Shown: positions 24,997 to 34,624 of the stretch, piece by piece
How the letters are laid out: each line of letters starts with the position of its first letter
Numbering within the stretch: the stretch's first letter is position 1
NCBI GenBank assembly: GCA_046351595.1
Contig: JAXLYE010000011.1
Coordinates: 152,668 to 216,667 of the forward strand
Reading direction: 5' to 3'
Source: JAXLYE01 sp046351595
GTDB lineage: Bacteria; Myxococcota_A; Polyangia; Palsa-1104; JAEUJZ01
DNA: 64,000 nt
Program-made: the position numbers and the translations under genes
Notes under the pieces: generated by a model
The model's input: only the letters and a program-made list of their open reading frames with translations
Told to the model about the DNA's origin: nothing
Database searches by the model: none

Positions 24997-25584
24997 GTCA
25001 TCGAGCGCCTCTACGCCCCCGGTACGCTGGTCGGTTCTCGCTACCATGTCGTCGAGCTGCTCGGGCGCGGCGGGATGGGCGCGGTGTTCCGTGCGCAGGA
25101 TCGGCTGGCGGCACGGACCGTCGCGCTCAAGAGCGTCCTGCCCAGCCGTCGAGCAGAGCCCGCACCCGACCGGCCCCGGCGAAGGCTGGACGCTGCCGCG
25201 GCGCTGGCCGAGACGATGGACGCGGACCTCGCAGCGACCGCGCCCGGCACGCACACGGCGGGGACGGCCGCCACCGCGCTGCCGTCTCACGCGCTCGCGA
25301 CCGAGGACGCCGACGAGGCCGGCGCGCTCGCGCTGCGGCTCGCGCTGACGCGGGAGTTCGCGACGCTGGCCTCGCTGCGCCACCCGCACATCGTCAGCGT
25401 CCTGGACTACGGCTTCGACGGACAGCTCCCCTTCTTCACGATGGAGTACCTGCCCGCGTCGCGCGACCTCTTGAGCGTTGCCCGCCACAGCCCGCTGCGC
25501 GTCCGCGTCGAGCTGCTGGCCCAGATCGCGCAGGCGCTGGCCTACCTCCACCGCCGCGGCACGCTGCACCGCGACCTCAAGCCC
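24997..25584 (+). pseudogene. Ser/Thr kinase N-terminal fragment ending at HRDLKP
   Basis: The translated stretch matches a kinase N-lobe: YHVVELLGRGGMGAVFRAQD (glycine loop), VALKSV (ATP-binding Lys), LRHPHIVSVLDYGF and YLHRRGTLHRDLKP. After KP at 25584 the similarity stops abruptly, and the following residues do not continue any kinase. The fragment is closely related to the intact kinase at 25722-29354, which lies in the opposite orientation. No good start codon is visible near the domain; GTC at 24997 is simply where homology begins. The break falls at the same codons as the other two split kinases here. Confidence 0.75.
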
Positions 25585-25721
25585 AGTGCGGGAGCGACCG
25601 AGCGAGCGGCCCAAGGCATCGGTCCGGACGAGCCGCGGAGTGCCTGCCACCCGACGAGGAGCCGCGCGGAACGGTGTCTGGGTTCCTGCCGGTTGCAGGC
25701 GTCGGAGCAGACACCATTCAA
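25585..25721. other. Unassigned sequence at the kinase break
   Basis: The 137 bp between the truncated kinase and the stop of the inverted kinase-AAA gene show no gene, no obvious inverted repeat and no copy of the AGCCYGRCAACRTC core beyond AGCCC at its left edge. It could be the end of a lost element or a deletion scar. Confidence 0.3.
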
Positions 25722-28700
25722 TCAGAGGAGCTGCCGGATGCCGTGCAGCTCCAGGAGGAGGCCGGGCGCAGAGCGTCCCGTCGCTCCCGACGGCGCGGCG
25801 AAGCGGGTGCGCCAGGTGCGGGCCAGCTCCTGATCGAACGGCATGTGCAGCCGCTCGGCGCGCTGCTGGCTGAGCGCCGCGAGCTCCCGAGCCAGACGGG
25901 TCGCGCCGTGTGCCCAGGCCGCGCGCGCGTGCCACAGCAGCGCCCGCGGCACGGTCCCGGGAAAGGAGAGCGCGCTGCGGCGCAGGGCAGCGAGGGAGCG
26001 GCGCAGCGGCTCGTCCAGCTGCTGCCGCGCGGTCGCGTCCCCGCTCTGCCAATGATCCAGCACGACCTCGGCCATCGCGGACAGGCCCTCGCCGACGACG
26101 TCCATGGTGAAGCGCGCCTGCTGCGCGAACGCCAGCAGCGCCAGCGCGCCCGCGAGCGCTTCCTCGCGCCGCCCGAGCTGCAGCAGGCAGCGTGACATCA
26201 GGCCCTCGGCCATGATGCGCCCCGGGCTGTCCTGGGTCTTGCGGACATAGCCCAGGGCCTCGACGAGCAGCGGGTGCGCGAGCGCAGCCTCGTCGCGGCG
26301 CAGGGCCCGCAGCGCCTGGTACAGGAGCGGCGTCCGCGCGAACTGGTCGTACTGGCTGCGGCGCGAGCGCTCGTACAGCTCGGGGCCCAGGCGATCGACG
26401 GTGGCCAGGTCGTCGAGGCGGAAGGCGGCGAGCAAGCGCAGCGTCAGGCCGGTCATCAGCGCGAGCTCGTCGCCGAGCTGCCGCGACAGGGCGATCAGCG
26501 ACTCCGACTCGGCGATGGCGAGCGGCCAGTCCGCCGCGTTGAGGTGGCGCGAGCCGGCGACGCGGCGGACATCGAGCTCCACGCGCGAGTGCGGGAGGCC
26601 GACCAGGAGCTGGCTGCCGCGCGTGTAAAGCCGCCGGCTGACGCCATGCAGCGAGAGCTGGCTGGCCATGTGGCTGAACAGGCCCAGGAAGTAGGCCGTG
26701 AGCGCGCGGTCGCCCAGCACAAGGGCGAGCTCGGTGCCGTGCATCGCGGTCTGCAGGTTCTTGCGCAGCTGGCCGTGCCAGATATAGGCCTCGCAGACCC
26801 AGCGGGCCGCGTAGGCGAGGTCGCGGAGGAGCGGGCGATCCTCGTCGCGTACGGGCTGCGGAGCCGGGTCGCTGCGCACGAGGCGCGCCAGCACCCTGGC
26901 CACGGTCTGCGCGAGCGGCCGCGCGCCCACAGCCGGCCCGCGGCCGACGTCCGCGGTGAGCCGATCGTAGGTCGCCATGCACTCGACAAATCGCCCGAGC
27001 GCGAGCGTGGCCTGGATCAGGCCGCTGGCGGCGCGCGCGGCCTGCTCGCGCGTCAGGTGCCGGTGGCTCGCCGGCAACAGCGCCTGCGCCAGCAGCTCCG
27101 CGGCCTGCGCGGTCGCGCCCTGGCCCAGCGCGTGCCAGCCCGCCTCGATCAGGTGCGGCGCGGCGCGCGCCGGATCGCCGCCGCGCTGGTAGTGCTCGGC
27201 GATGGCCGCGGCGTGAGCGGGCGAGCCCGCGTACAGCGCCAACAGAGCACCGGCCACCTCCAGGTGCAGCTCCTGTCGCGCCGCGGGCTCGAGCTCGTCG
27301 AGCAGGCTCTCACGGATCTTGTCGTGCGCGAACCGCCACACGGGGCCGATGGCCTCCAGGACCGAGGCGTCCGCGGCCAGGTACAGCCACGGCTCCAGGT
27401 CGGGCTCGAAGCGGCGCAGCAGCTCGAGATCGAGCTGCCGGCCCGCGATCGCGGCGAGGCGCAGCAGCGGCCGCGCGTCCTCGGGCAGGCGCTGCAGCCG
27501 GCGCTGCACGATGGCCTGGATGCCGCCGGTCAGCACGTGCCGCGGCAGGCGATGCGAAGAGACCGCGCTGAGCTGCCCGGCCTCCTCGGCCAGCGCGCGC
27601 ATCACCTCGATGACGAAGAACACGTTGCCCTCGGTCTCCGCTTCCAGGAACGCGACCAGCTCGGGCGTGCAGCCGCTGTCTCCCAGCATCGAGCGGCACA
27701 GCGACGAAATGCTGGCCGCAGAGAGCCGCTGCAGCTTGAGCACGGCGCCGCCCGGCAGCTCCTCGGGCAGGGCCGGCTTCTCGTCGTCGCGGTAGCTGGC
27801 CAGGATCAGGATCGGGCGCTCCGCGCAGCGCGGGATCAGGCGGCGCAAGAGCGCCAGGCTCTCGGCATCGGCCCAGTGCAGATCCTCCAGGAGGAGCAGG
27901 ATCGGCTCGCTCTGTCTCAGCAGCAGGGACTCCAGCGTGTTCAGGAGCCGCAGCTGCGCGGCCTGCGGGCTGAGCTCCGCCGCGTCGGGAATCTCTCGCT
28001 CCAGCAGGCTCTCGAGATCCGGAAGGAGGGACTTGAGTACGCTCGCCTCCAGAGCTTCCAGCTCTGTGCTCAGACAGAGCGTGCGGACGATCTCACGCCA
28101 TGGCTCGAACGCCGCACCGGCCTCGCTGACCGCCTGACCGCGCACCGAGAGCACGCCCTGCACCAGCGCGTACCCCCGCACCTCCTCCATCAGGCGCGAC
28201 TTGCCGACGCCGCTCTCGCCGCCGATCAGCCGGACCGCACCTTTGCCCTTTCGCGCGGACTCCAGCGCGGCGCGCAGGATCGCGAGCGGCTCGTCGCGGC
28301 CGACGAAGCGCGCGGCCTGCAGCGTGCTCTCGCGCAGCGCCGGGGTTTCCTGCGGCGGCGGCAGCCCGACCGCCGCGCAAAGCGCCACCAGCGCCTCTTC
28401 CGCGGAAGGACGGCGCGCCGGATCCTTGGCGAGCAGGCGCTTCAGCAGCTCGACCAGCGACGCCCGCGGCGGCAGCAGGCTCCAGTCCGGATCTTCCTCC
28501 AGGGCCGAGCGGATCAGCTGCAGATCATCGCCGCGATCGAAGGGGTGTCGGCGCGCGAACAGCTCGTAGGCGATCACGCCGACCGCGAACAGATCGCTGG
28601 ATTCCGTCGATCCCTTGCCCCGCATCATCTCGGGAGCCATGTACGAGATCGTGCCGGCGATCTCTCCGGAGTTTACGTGGAGGTGCGACCGCGGGCGCGC

Positions 28701-29354
28701 CAGGCCAAAGTCCAGCAGCTTGCACTGCGGTCCCTCGCTGCCGTCGAGGATCAGGACGTTCGCGGGCTTGAGATCGCGGTGCAGGATGCCGTGGCGGTGC
28801 AGGTACGAGAGCGCGCGCAGGAGCTGGCTCAGGAGGAGCGCCTGCTGCACCGGAGGGAGCCCTCCGGCCGCGGCGCCCAGGGTCTGCGCGCCCTCCAGGA
28901 GCTCCATCGTGAAGAAGGGCTGGGCCTGCGCGATGAACCCGTAATCGAGGACGCTGATGATGTGCGGGTGACGGAGGGAGGCGAGCGTGCGGAACTCGCG
29001 CGCCAGCGCCATGCGGGCCCACACCGGATCAGCCGAAGGTCGCGGCGCGCTGCCGCGGACATGGATGCGGACCGAGCTTTCGCGCTGCGGGGTCAGCGGG
29101 CTGGCGATGCGGCCAGGACCTGCCTCCGTCGGCGCGAGCCCGTCCGGCAGCTGCACCGTCTCGGCGCTGCTCTGAGCCGCACGCGCGCTACCGCCGTCGC
29201 GCCCTTCGTCTGCGCGGGCAAGTACGATCTTCAGGGCGACGTGCTGCGCGGTCAGCCGATCATAGGCGCGATAGACCGAGCCCATGCCGCCCTGGCCGAG
29301 CAGCAGCTCCAGGCGGTAACGCGGTCCGATCGCTGCGGTCGGCTGGGTGCTCAT
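25722..29354 (-). CDS. Ser/Thr kinase-AAA ATPase-TPR signalling protein
   Basis: The 1210-residue protein starts with a Hanks-type kinase (YRLELLLGQGGMGSVYRAYD, VALKIV, YLHRHGILHRDLKPAN, DFGLAR, MAPEMM), followed near residue 370 by a MalT/LuxR-type AAA module (LIGGESGVGKSRLMEEV Walker A; LLLLEDLHWAD Walker B). A long helical TPR-like C-terminal half follows (for example AAALAEHYQRGGDPARAA-type repeats). This matches the kinase-AAA-TPR receptors common in Myxococcota. The kinase fragment at 24997-25584 is a close, inverted relative. The ligand or partner is unknown. Confidence 0.88.
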   Translation of the reverse strand: MSTQPTAAIGPRYRLELLLGQGGMGSVYRAYDRLTAQHVALKIVLARADEGRDGGSARAAQSSAETVQLPDGLAPTEAGPGRIASPLTPQRESSVRIHVRGSAPRPSADPVWARMALAREFRTLASLRHPHIISVLDYGFIAQAQPFFTMELLEGAQTLGAAAGGLPPVQQALLLSQLLRALSYLHRHGILHRDLKPANVLILDGSEGPQCKLLDFGLARPRSHLHVNSGEIAGTISYMAPEMMRGKGSTESSDLFAVGVIAYELFARRHPFDRGDDLQLIRSALEEDPDWSLLPPRASLVELLKRLLAKDPARRPSAEEALVALCAAVGLPPPQETPALRESTLQAARFVGRDEPLAILRAALESARKGKGAVRLIGGESGVGKSRLMEEVRGYALVQGVLSVRGQAVSEAGAAFEPWREIVRTLCLSTELEALEASVLKSLLPDLESLLEREIPDAAELSPQAAQLRLLNTLESLLLRQSEPILLLLEDLHWADAESLALLRRLIPRCAERPILILASYRDDEKPALPEELPGGAVLKLQRLSAASISSLCRSMLGDSGCTPELVAFLEAETEGNVFFVIEVMRALAEEAGQLSAVSSHRLPRHVLTGGIQAIVQRRLQRLPEDARPLLRLAAIAGRQLDLELLRRFEPDLEPWLYLAADASVLEAIGPVWRFAHDKIRESLLDELEPAARQELHLEVAGALLALYAGSPAHAAAIAEHYQRGGDPARAAPHLIEAGWHALGQGATAQAAELLAQALLPASHRHLTREQAARAASGLIQATLALGRFVECMATYDRLTADVGRGPAVGARPLAQTVARVLARLVRSDPAPQPVRDEDRPLLRDLAYAARWVCEAYIWHGQLRKNLQTAMHGTELALVLGDRALTAYFLGLFSHMASQLSLHGVSRRLYTRGSQLLVGLPHSRVELDVRRVAGSRHLNAADWPLAIAESESLIALSRQLGDELALMTGLTLRLLAAFRLDDLATVDRLGPELYERSRRSQYDQFARTPLLYQALRALRRDEAALAHPLLVEALGYVRKTQDSPGRIMAEGLMSRCLLQLGRREEALAGALALLAFAQQARFTMDVVGEGLSAMAEVVLDHWQSGDATARQQLDEPLRRSLAALRRSALSFPGTVPRALLWHARAAWAHGATRLARELAALSQQRAERLHMPFDQELARTWRTRFAAPSGATGRSAPGLLLELHGIRQLL

Positions 29355-29609
29355 CGGATCAGGCCGGGTACCGGGATCGCTCCACAGCGAGCCCCTCCAT
29401 GTTACAGCGAACCAGCCCGAGCGAAATGTGTCGAGGCTCACGCTCGGCCCGAGCGGCGGCGCACGCACACCGCCCTCGCTTCGCAGACTGGTGCTAGGCT
29501 GCGCCCCGATGGCCCCTCCGCTCTCCCTCCCGATTGTCGCCGAGCACGGCGTACGCAGCCGACCCCCGACCTTTGCGGGCCCGCCGATCGTCTGTGGCGA
29601 GGGCTCGAC

Positions 29610-30071
29610 TTGAAGATCTGGGTCGATGCCGATGCGCTGCCGCGTGAGCTCCGGGACATCATCCTCCGGGCTGCGCAGCGGCTGAAGATCGACGCGCTCT
29701 TCGTCGCCAACAAGAACCTCGATCTCGGTCGGGGCTCGCACGCGACTCTCGTACGCGTGGGCAAGGGAGCAGACGTCGCGGACTCGCACATCGTGCGGAC
29801 CAGCGAGCCTCTGGATCTCTGCGTCACCGCCGACATCCCGCTGGCGGCGGCGCTCGTGGCCAAGGGGCTGACCGTCCTCGATCCGCGGGGCGAGCTCTAT
29901 TCCGAGACGAACATCGGGGAGCGGCTGGCGACACGCGACCTGATGGCGGGACTCCGGGAGGCGGGCCTGCAGACAGAGGGACCTCGGCCCTTCGACGCCA
30001 AGGCGAAGCAGCGCTTCGCGGCGCGCCTCGACAGCCTCCTGTGCCGTCTGGTGCGCGCTCCCAGAGCCTGA
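29610..30071 (+). CDS. YaiI/YqxD family protein (DUF188)
   Basis: The product has 153 residues, normal for the family. KIWVDADALP at the N-terminus, SHIVRTSEPLDLCVTADIPLA in the middle and KGLTVLDPRGELYSE are characteristic conserved blocks of this PIN-like family with clustered Asp residues. The best start is TTG at 29610, which gives the family N-terminus exactly, with GAGG about 7 nt upstream. The cellular role of YaiI proteins is not established; a nuclease-like fold is suggested. Confidence 0.85.
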   Translation: MKIWVDADALPRELRDIILRAAQRLKIDALFVANKNLDLGRGSHATLVRVGKGADVADSHIVRTSEPLDLCVTADIPLAAALVAKGLTVLDPRGELYSETNIGERLATRDLMAGLREAGLQTEGPRPFDAKAKQRFAARLDSLLCRLVRAPRA

Positions 30072-30096
30072 GGATCCGGGTCTCGCGCTGCGCCGG

Positions 30097-31473
30097 CTAC
30101 GGAATCCGGGCCTCACGCCGGGCCGGCGCGGTGCCGTCCGCATAAAAGTCCAGCGCGATGACGCGGCCCTGCGCGTCCCGGATGATCTTGAAGTAATCCG
30201 TACCGTCGTATGGGAAGAAGAGCAGGTCTTTGGGAGCGACTGCGAGCGGCTGCTTGGGACCGCCGTCGCGCTGCACCCAGAGCGTGCCGTCCGCCGCCGA
30301 GAGGGTCCGCCTGGCGGTGGCGTCGATGCGATAGGTGCCGCACAGCTCCTGCCGCTGTCGGTCGTCGGTCTTCTGGGGGCGCAGCTCGATGTACGGTCTG
30401 CCGATGGCCAGGGCCCCAAGCCGGTGCGCCAGCGAGCGCGGGTTCGGCGGCCTGGCATCGGTATTGGCGAGTACGACCACGGTGACGCGCTGCTTGGGAA
30501 AGTAGGTCAGGTGCGAGGCGAAGCCTTCGATGCCGCCGTTATGTTCGATCACCGGCTCGCCGCGCACCGTGCCCAGCATCAGGCCGTAGCCGTAGGGCAC
30601 GGTCTTGCCCGCGGTGGTCGTCTTGGCGCTGGACATCGCCGCATACAGCGCGGGCGGGACGACGCGGCCGGTGACGAGGGCCCGCATCCAGCGGAACAGA
30701 TCATCCACGCTGGACGTCAGCGCGCCGGCCGCACCGGGACCGCTGATGCTGAAATAGGGAGCGAGGGTGACCTCGCCGCGCTCGCTGCGGCTGTAGCCCG
30801 CCACACGCCCCGGCACCACGGCCTCGTCGGGGTGAAAGGCGGTCCGCGACAGCCCGAGCGGCTGCGCGAGCAGGCTGCGGAGGGACGCCTGCCAGGGCTG
30901 GCCCGTGACCTTCTCGAGGACCGCGCCGAGCACGATGTAGCCCGAGTTGCTGTAGGCCCAGTCCGTGCCCGGCGCAAAGTCCGGCGCGTGCCCGGCGATC
31001 AGCTTGAGCAGGGCGCTGGTGTCCTGGGGCTTGCTGGCGTCCACGTCCCACGCGTCGCTGACGCCGGCCGTGTGGCTCAGCAGCTGCGCGAGCGTGATGC
31101 GGCCGCCGTTGGGAAAGTCGGGCAGGAACTTCGACAGCGGATCCTCGATCGACAGCTTGCCGGCGGCGCTGAGCTTCAGGATCGCGGCCGCGGTGAAGGT
31201 CTTGGTGAGCGAGCCGATGCGAAACACCTGCTCCGGCGACAGCGGCACGCCCAGCTCCAGGTTGGCGCCCCCGCGGGCGGCGCGGAACAGGACCCGGTCG
31301 TCCTGCGCGATCAGCACGCTGGCACCGGGCGCGCTGCTTACGATGTCTTCGGCGAGGATCGCCGTGGCCTGCCGCTGCAGCGCCGCTTCGTCCGCCGGGC
31401 CCGCGACGGCCCGCAGGGACAGCAGCGGGAGCACAAGGCCCGCCATCCAGCTCCACTTCACACGTCGTTCCAT
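30097..31473 (-). CDS. Secreted serine hydrolase, class C beta-lactamase family
   Basis: The 458-residue protein has a signal peptide (WMAGLVLPLLSLRAVAG) and the three motifs of penicillin-recognising serine hydrolases: SLTK (SxxK nucleophile) in FRIGSLTKTFT, YSN (YxN) in DWAYSNSGYIVL, and HNG in VIEHNGGIEGF as the KTG equivalent. A C-terminal beta domain of about 90 residues (LCGTYRIDATARR onward) is like that of esterase or peptidase members. Esterase, D-aminopeptidase or beta-lactamase activity cannot be separated by sequence. It is convergent with the YaiI gene. Confidence 0.87.
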   Translation of the reverse strand: MERRVKWSWMAGLVLPLLSLRAVAGPADEAALQRQATAILAEDIVSSAPGASVLIAQDDRVLFRAARGGANLELGVPLSPEQVFRIGSLTKTFTAAAILKLSAAGKLSIEDPLSKFLPDFPNGGRITLAQLLSHTAGVSDAWDVDASKPQDTSALLKLIAGHAPDFAPGTDWAYSNSGYIVLGAVLEKVTGQPWQASLRSLLAQPLGLSRTAFHPDEAVVPGRVAGYSRSERGEVTLAPYFSISGPGAAGALTSSVDDLFRWMRALVTGRVVPPALYAAMSSAKTTTAGKTVPYGYGLMLGTVRGEPVIEHNGGIEGFASHLTYFPKQRVTVVVLANTDARPPNPRSLAHRLGALAIGRPYIELRPQKTDDRQRQELCGTYRIDATARRTLSAADGTLWVQRDGGPKQPLAVAPKDLLFFPYDGTDYFKIIRDAQGRVIALDFYADGTAPARREARIP

Positions 31474-31785
31474 CGCCGGATCATCGTCAGGAATCGTCTT
31501 TGCAACAAGACCTTGGCCAACAAGACCTTGGCCGGGCTCCAGCGGAGAACCACGTCAGGTGCTCACGATCGATGTCGGGCGGCAGCGAATCGGCCCGACG
31601 TGGCGGTTCCCTGCCGTCGCGGCTCCAAGCCTTGCGCGGGGCGTTCCGCGAGCCCGTAGACCGCAGCTCCTCGACGGAGAGGAGGCTTGCGACCGCAAGC
31701 CCAGTAACGCAGCGCCCGCGCGCCGCTCGCGTCCAGGCGCTCCGCTCCGTCGGGCGTGAGCGCATCCGGTGCGGCTCCGGCGCGC
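31474..31785. other. Gap with a short tandem duplication, no clear gene
   Basis: The region holds a 15-bp tandem duplication near its left side and is otherwise without a supported gene. One open frame on the minus strand encodes about 100 residues that I do not recognise and that lack a good ribosome site. It separates the serine hydrolase from the end of the graspetide operon. Confidence 0.4.
31504..31533. repeat. Tandem 15-bp duplication
   Basis: AACAAGACCTTGGCC occurs twice in a row without mismatch, just upstream of the serine hydrolase gene. It is probably a slippage duplication. Confidence 0.8.
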
Positions 31786-33609
31786 TCACGCATAGCCGCT
31801 GGCCTGTTTGCGGAACATCGCTGCGTACAGGCCGTCGTGCGCCATCAGCGCGTCGTGCGGGCCCTGCTCGACGACGCCGCGCCGGTCCAGCACCACGATG
31901 TGCCCGGCGCGGCGCACGTTCGCGAAGCGGTGCGAGATGAGCAGCAGCGTGCGCCCCTCGGCCAGCCGCTGCACGTGCTCGAACACCGCGGCCTCGGCGT
32001 CGACATCGAGCGCCGCCGTCGGCTCATCGAGCACGAGCACGTCGGCCTCCGTTCGCATGAGCGAGCGCGCGAGCGCCAGCCGCTGCCACTGCCCGCCCGA
32101 CAGCTCGACCCCGCCCGGGAACCAGCGCCCGAGCTGCGTGTCCAGGCCGTGCGGCAGCGCGCCGATCAGCTCCTCGGCGCCGCCGTGCGCGATGGCCTGC
32201 GCGATGCGCGCCTCGTCCGCGAGCGACTCCGGACGGCCGTAGGCGACGTTCTCGCGCGCGGTGAGCTGGTAGTGGTTGAAGTCCTGGAAGACCACGGCCA
32301 TGCGCCGCCGCAGCTCGTCGCGCGGCAGGTCGCGCAGGTCCTTCCCGTCGAGCAGCACCCGCCCCTCGGTCGGCTCGTACAGGCCCAGCAGCAGCTTGAT
32401 GAACGTCGTCTTGCCCGCGCCGTTGTGCCCGACCAGCGCCAAACTCTGTCCGGCCGGGATCACCAGGTCGATCCCGCGCAGGGCAAAGTCGTCCTGTCCC
32501 GGATAGCGGAACCCGACCTGCTCGAAGCGGATGCCACGCTCTTCACCCACGAAACCAGCGGACGCTCCGTTCCCGTCGGAGCGCGCCGCCGGAAGGAGCC
32601 GCGCTCCGGTTTCAGTTCCGGTCTGGCGCGCCAGGAACCCCAGCAGGTTCGACATGTACAGATCGTGCTCGTACAGCGATCCGAGGCCGAGCAGGATGAC
32701 CTGGAACGACTGCTGGCTCTGTCGGAACGCCAGCACGTACAGCGTCATGTCGCCGATCCCGATCCGCCCCGCCGCCGCCTGCCACACGATGAACAGGTAG
32801 CACCCGTAGAACGACAGCGTCCCGAGCTGCGACAGCAGCGTCACCCACAGCGTGCGCCGCAGCTGCAGCCGCCGCTCCTCCTGCCACAGCGCCTCCGCGA
32901 GCTCGCTGTAGCGGCCGAGCAGCGTCGGGCCCAGGCCCAGCATCATGACCTCTTTCGCGTGCTCATCGCTCGCGAGCACGTACTCCAGATAGCTGAGGCG
33001 CCGCGTATCGGTCGCGCGCTGGTTGCGCAGCTCGTACGCCTCGCGCGAGAAGCGCAGCTCGGCCAGCGCCGCCGGGAACGCGGCCAGCACCAGCGCCAGC
33101 ACCGCGACGGGGCTCAGGTGCAGGAGCAGCGCGATGAAGCCGAGCAGCGTCACCGCCGCGCCGAGCAGGTTCAAAAGCTCGCCCGCGAGCGCCAGCGGGC
33201 GGAACCCGGCCTCGCGCCGCGCCCGCGTCAGCTGATCGTAGAACTCCGGATCCTGGAAGTGCGGCAGCGTCAGCGTCAGCGCCTTGCGCAGGATGCGCAG
33301 GCTCACAGCCAGCGTCAGCCGGGTGCCGAGCAGCGACCGCAGCACGCCGACGCCGCGCTGCGCCGCCCCGAACGCCGCCATCACGCACAGCTCGACGAGC
33401 ACCAGCCACAGGGCGCCGCGGATCCGGTGCGCCACCACCGCGTCGATGAGGACCTTGCCGACCCACACCAGGGCCAGCGGCAGCAGCGCGCACAGCGCGA
33501 GCAGCGCCATCCAGCTGCCTGCGATCAGCGGCGCGCTCTGCCACGCCAGGCGCAGCGCCTCGATGCTCCTTCGCACGCGCGCGCGGTGCCCGCCCTCCAG
33601 CGCGGCCAT
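31786..33609 (-). CDS. ABC exporter of graspetide cluster (MvdE-like)
   Basis: The 607-residue half-transporter has six hydrophobic segments in residues about 25-300 and a nucleotide-binding domain with Walker A VGHNGAGKTTF, signature LSGGQWQRLALARS and Walker B DVLVLDEPTAALD, then H-loop ISHRF. There is no N-terminal C39 peptidase domain, so leader removal, if it occurs, needs another protease. It directly follows the ligase genes on the same strand (4 bp gap), so it is probably the exporter of the modified peptide. Confidence 0.82.
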   Translation of the reverse strand: MAALEGGHRARVRRSIEALRLAWQSAPLIAGSWMALLALCALLPLALVWVGKVLIDAVVAHRIRGALWLVLVELCVMAAFGAAQRGVGVLRSLLGTRLTLAVSLRILRKALTLTLPHFQDPEFYDQLTRARREAGFRPLALAGELLNLLGAAVTLLGFIALLLHLSPVAVLALVLAAFPAALAELRFSREAYELRNQRATDTRRLSYLEYVLASDEHAKEVMMLGLGPTLLGRYSELAEALWQEERRLQLRRTLWVTLLSQLGTLSFYGCYLFIVWQAAAGRIGIGDMTLYVLAFRQSQQSFQVILLGLGSLYEHDLYMSNLLGFLARQTGTETGARLLPAARSDGNGASAGFVGEERGIRFEQVGFRYPGQDDFALRGIDLVIPAGQSLALVGHNGAGKTTFIKLLLGLYEPTEGRVLLDGKDLRDLPRDELRRRMAVVFQDFNHYQLTARENVAYGRPESLADEARIAQAIAHGGAEELIGALPHGLDTQLGRWFPGGVELSGGQWQRLALARSLMRTEADVLVLDEPTAALDVDAEAAVFEHVQRLAEGRTLLLISHRFANVRRAGHIVVLDRRGVVEQGPHDALMAHDGLYAAMFRKQASGYA

Positions 33610-33612
33610 GCG

Positions 33613-34623
33613 CTAGGCGCTCGCCACCCGCCGCGCCCCCGGCACGTCGAGCAGCACGTCGGCGAGCGCAGGCGCGAGCGGGAAGTTCGGGCTGTTGTAC
33701 TGCAGCCAGAAGCACTCACCCGCCGGGTTGGCCTCCAGGAACACGTGGCGCCCGCCCGGCTCGACGATCATGTCGATGGCGCTGTATTGCATGCCGATGC
33801 GCTCCATGTAGCGCGCGAGCTGCCGCTCGGTCTCCGCAGGCAGCGTGTACGGGATCCACGATCGCAAGAGCGTCACGCCGCGCTCGCGCCAGTCGACGTC
33901 CGCGCCCGCGGTGCGCTCCGAGTCCACGGCGGCCGTGAAGAGGCGGCTGCCGATCACGGTGATGCGCAGCTCCAGCTCCTTGCGGACGCGCTCCTGGAAC
34001 ACCATCGGCGAGTAGCGCAGCCCGTCCAGCTTCTCGAGGTGGTCGGCCTTGAGCGCGGTCGTGAACACCACCTGCTCCTCGCCCTGCTCGTTGAAGATCG
34101 GGAAGGCGGACAGCATCTTGGCGATCGCGCCCTCGGGGCACGAGGCGATGAAGGCGCGCGCGGCCTCCGCATCGTTGGTCATGAGCGTGCGCGGCGTCGC
34201 CATCCCGACCTCGCGCGCCAGCCGCTGCTGCCACGGCTTGTGCCCGCACCTGCGCACCCGCTCCGGCGGATCCAGCACGAAGCACGGCGCCGCCGCCATC
34301 ACCCCGCGCAGCAGCGCCTCGGACTCCTCCTTGCAGCCGTGCCGCAGCTGCGGCTCCATCGTGTTCGGCAGCCGCCCGGCCCAGCGCGCGCGCCGGTACC
34401 ACAGCGCGTCCGCCTCCCCCACCCGCACCTCCTCGCCGTCGCTGCGGAAGCGCAGCGCCTCGCCGTCCGCGTCCTGCGCGTACAGCACCTGCGACTCGAT
34501 CGGGAAGCGATCCGTGTCGAAGCGCAGCACCCGCGCCCCGCGCGACTCGAGGTGCGTGCGCAGCTCCGCCAGCATCCCGGTGATGTCCTCGGAGTGGGTG
34601 ACGATGACCACGTTCCTGCTCAT
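33613..34623 (-). CDS. ATP-grasp ligase, MvdD-like
   Basis: The 336-residue protein begins MSRNVVIVTHSED and has ATP-grasp features: VGMATPRTLMTND, AIAKMLSAFPIFNE, SPMVFQERVRKELELRITVIG and IDMIVEPGGRHVFLEANPAGE with the acidic metal ligands. This matches microviridin-type ligases, which join Thr or Ser hydroxyls to Asp or Glu side chains by omega-ester bonds. With its sister ligase 1 bp upstream it forms the usual pair of ester and amide ligases. The division of labour between the two is inferred from family resemblance. Confidence 0.85.
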   Translation of the reverse strand: MSRNVVIVTHSEDITGMLAELRTHLESRGARVLRFDTDRFPIESQVLYAQDADGEALRFRSDGEEVRVGEADALWYRRARWAGRLPNTMEPQLRHGCKEESEALLRGVMAAAPCFVLDPPERVRRCGHKPWQQRLAREVGMATPRTLMTNDAEAARAFIASCPEGAIAKMLSAFPIFNEQGEEQVVFTTALKADHLEKLDGLRYSPMVFQERVRKELELRITVIGSRLFTAAVDSERTAGADVDWRERGVTLLRSWIPYTLPAETERQLARYMERIGMQYSAIDMIVEPGGRHVFLEANPAGECFWLQYNSPNFPLAPALADVLLDVPGARRVASA

Positions 34624-34624
34624 C

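Noticed and set aside
26274..30071. Very long + strand open frame antisense to the kinase-AAA-TPR gene
   Set aside because: Its translation is Arg/Gln/Leu-rich without domains except the last part, which is the YaiI gene. GC bias keeps the frame open; the minus strand carries the real gene.
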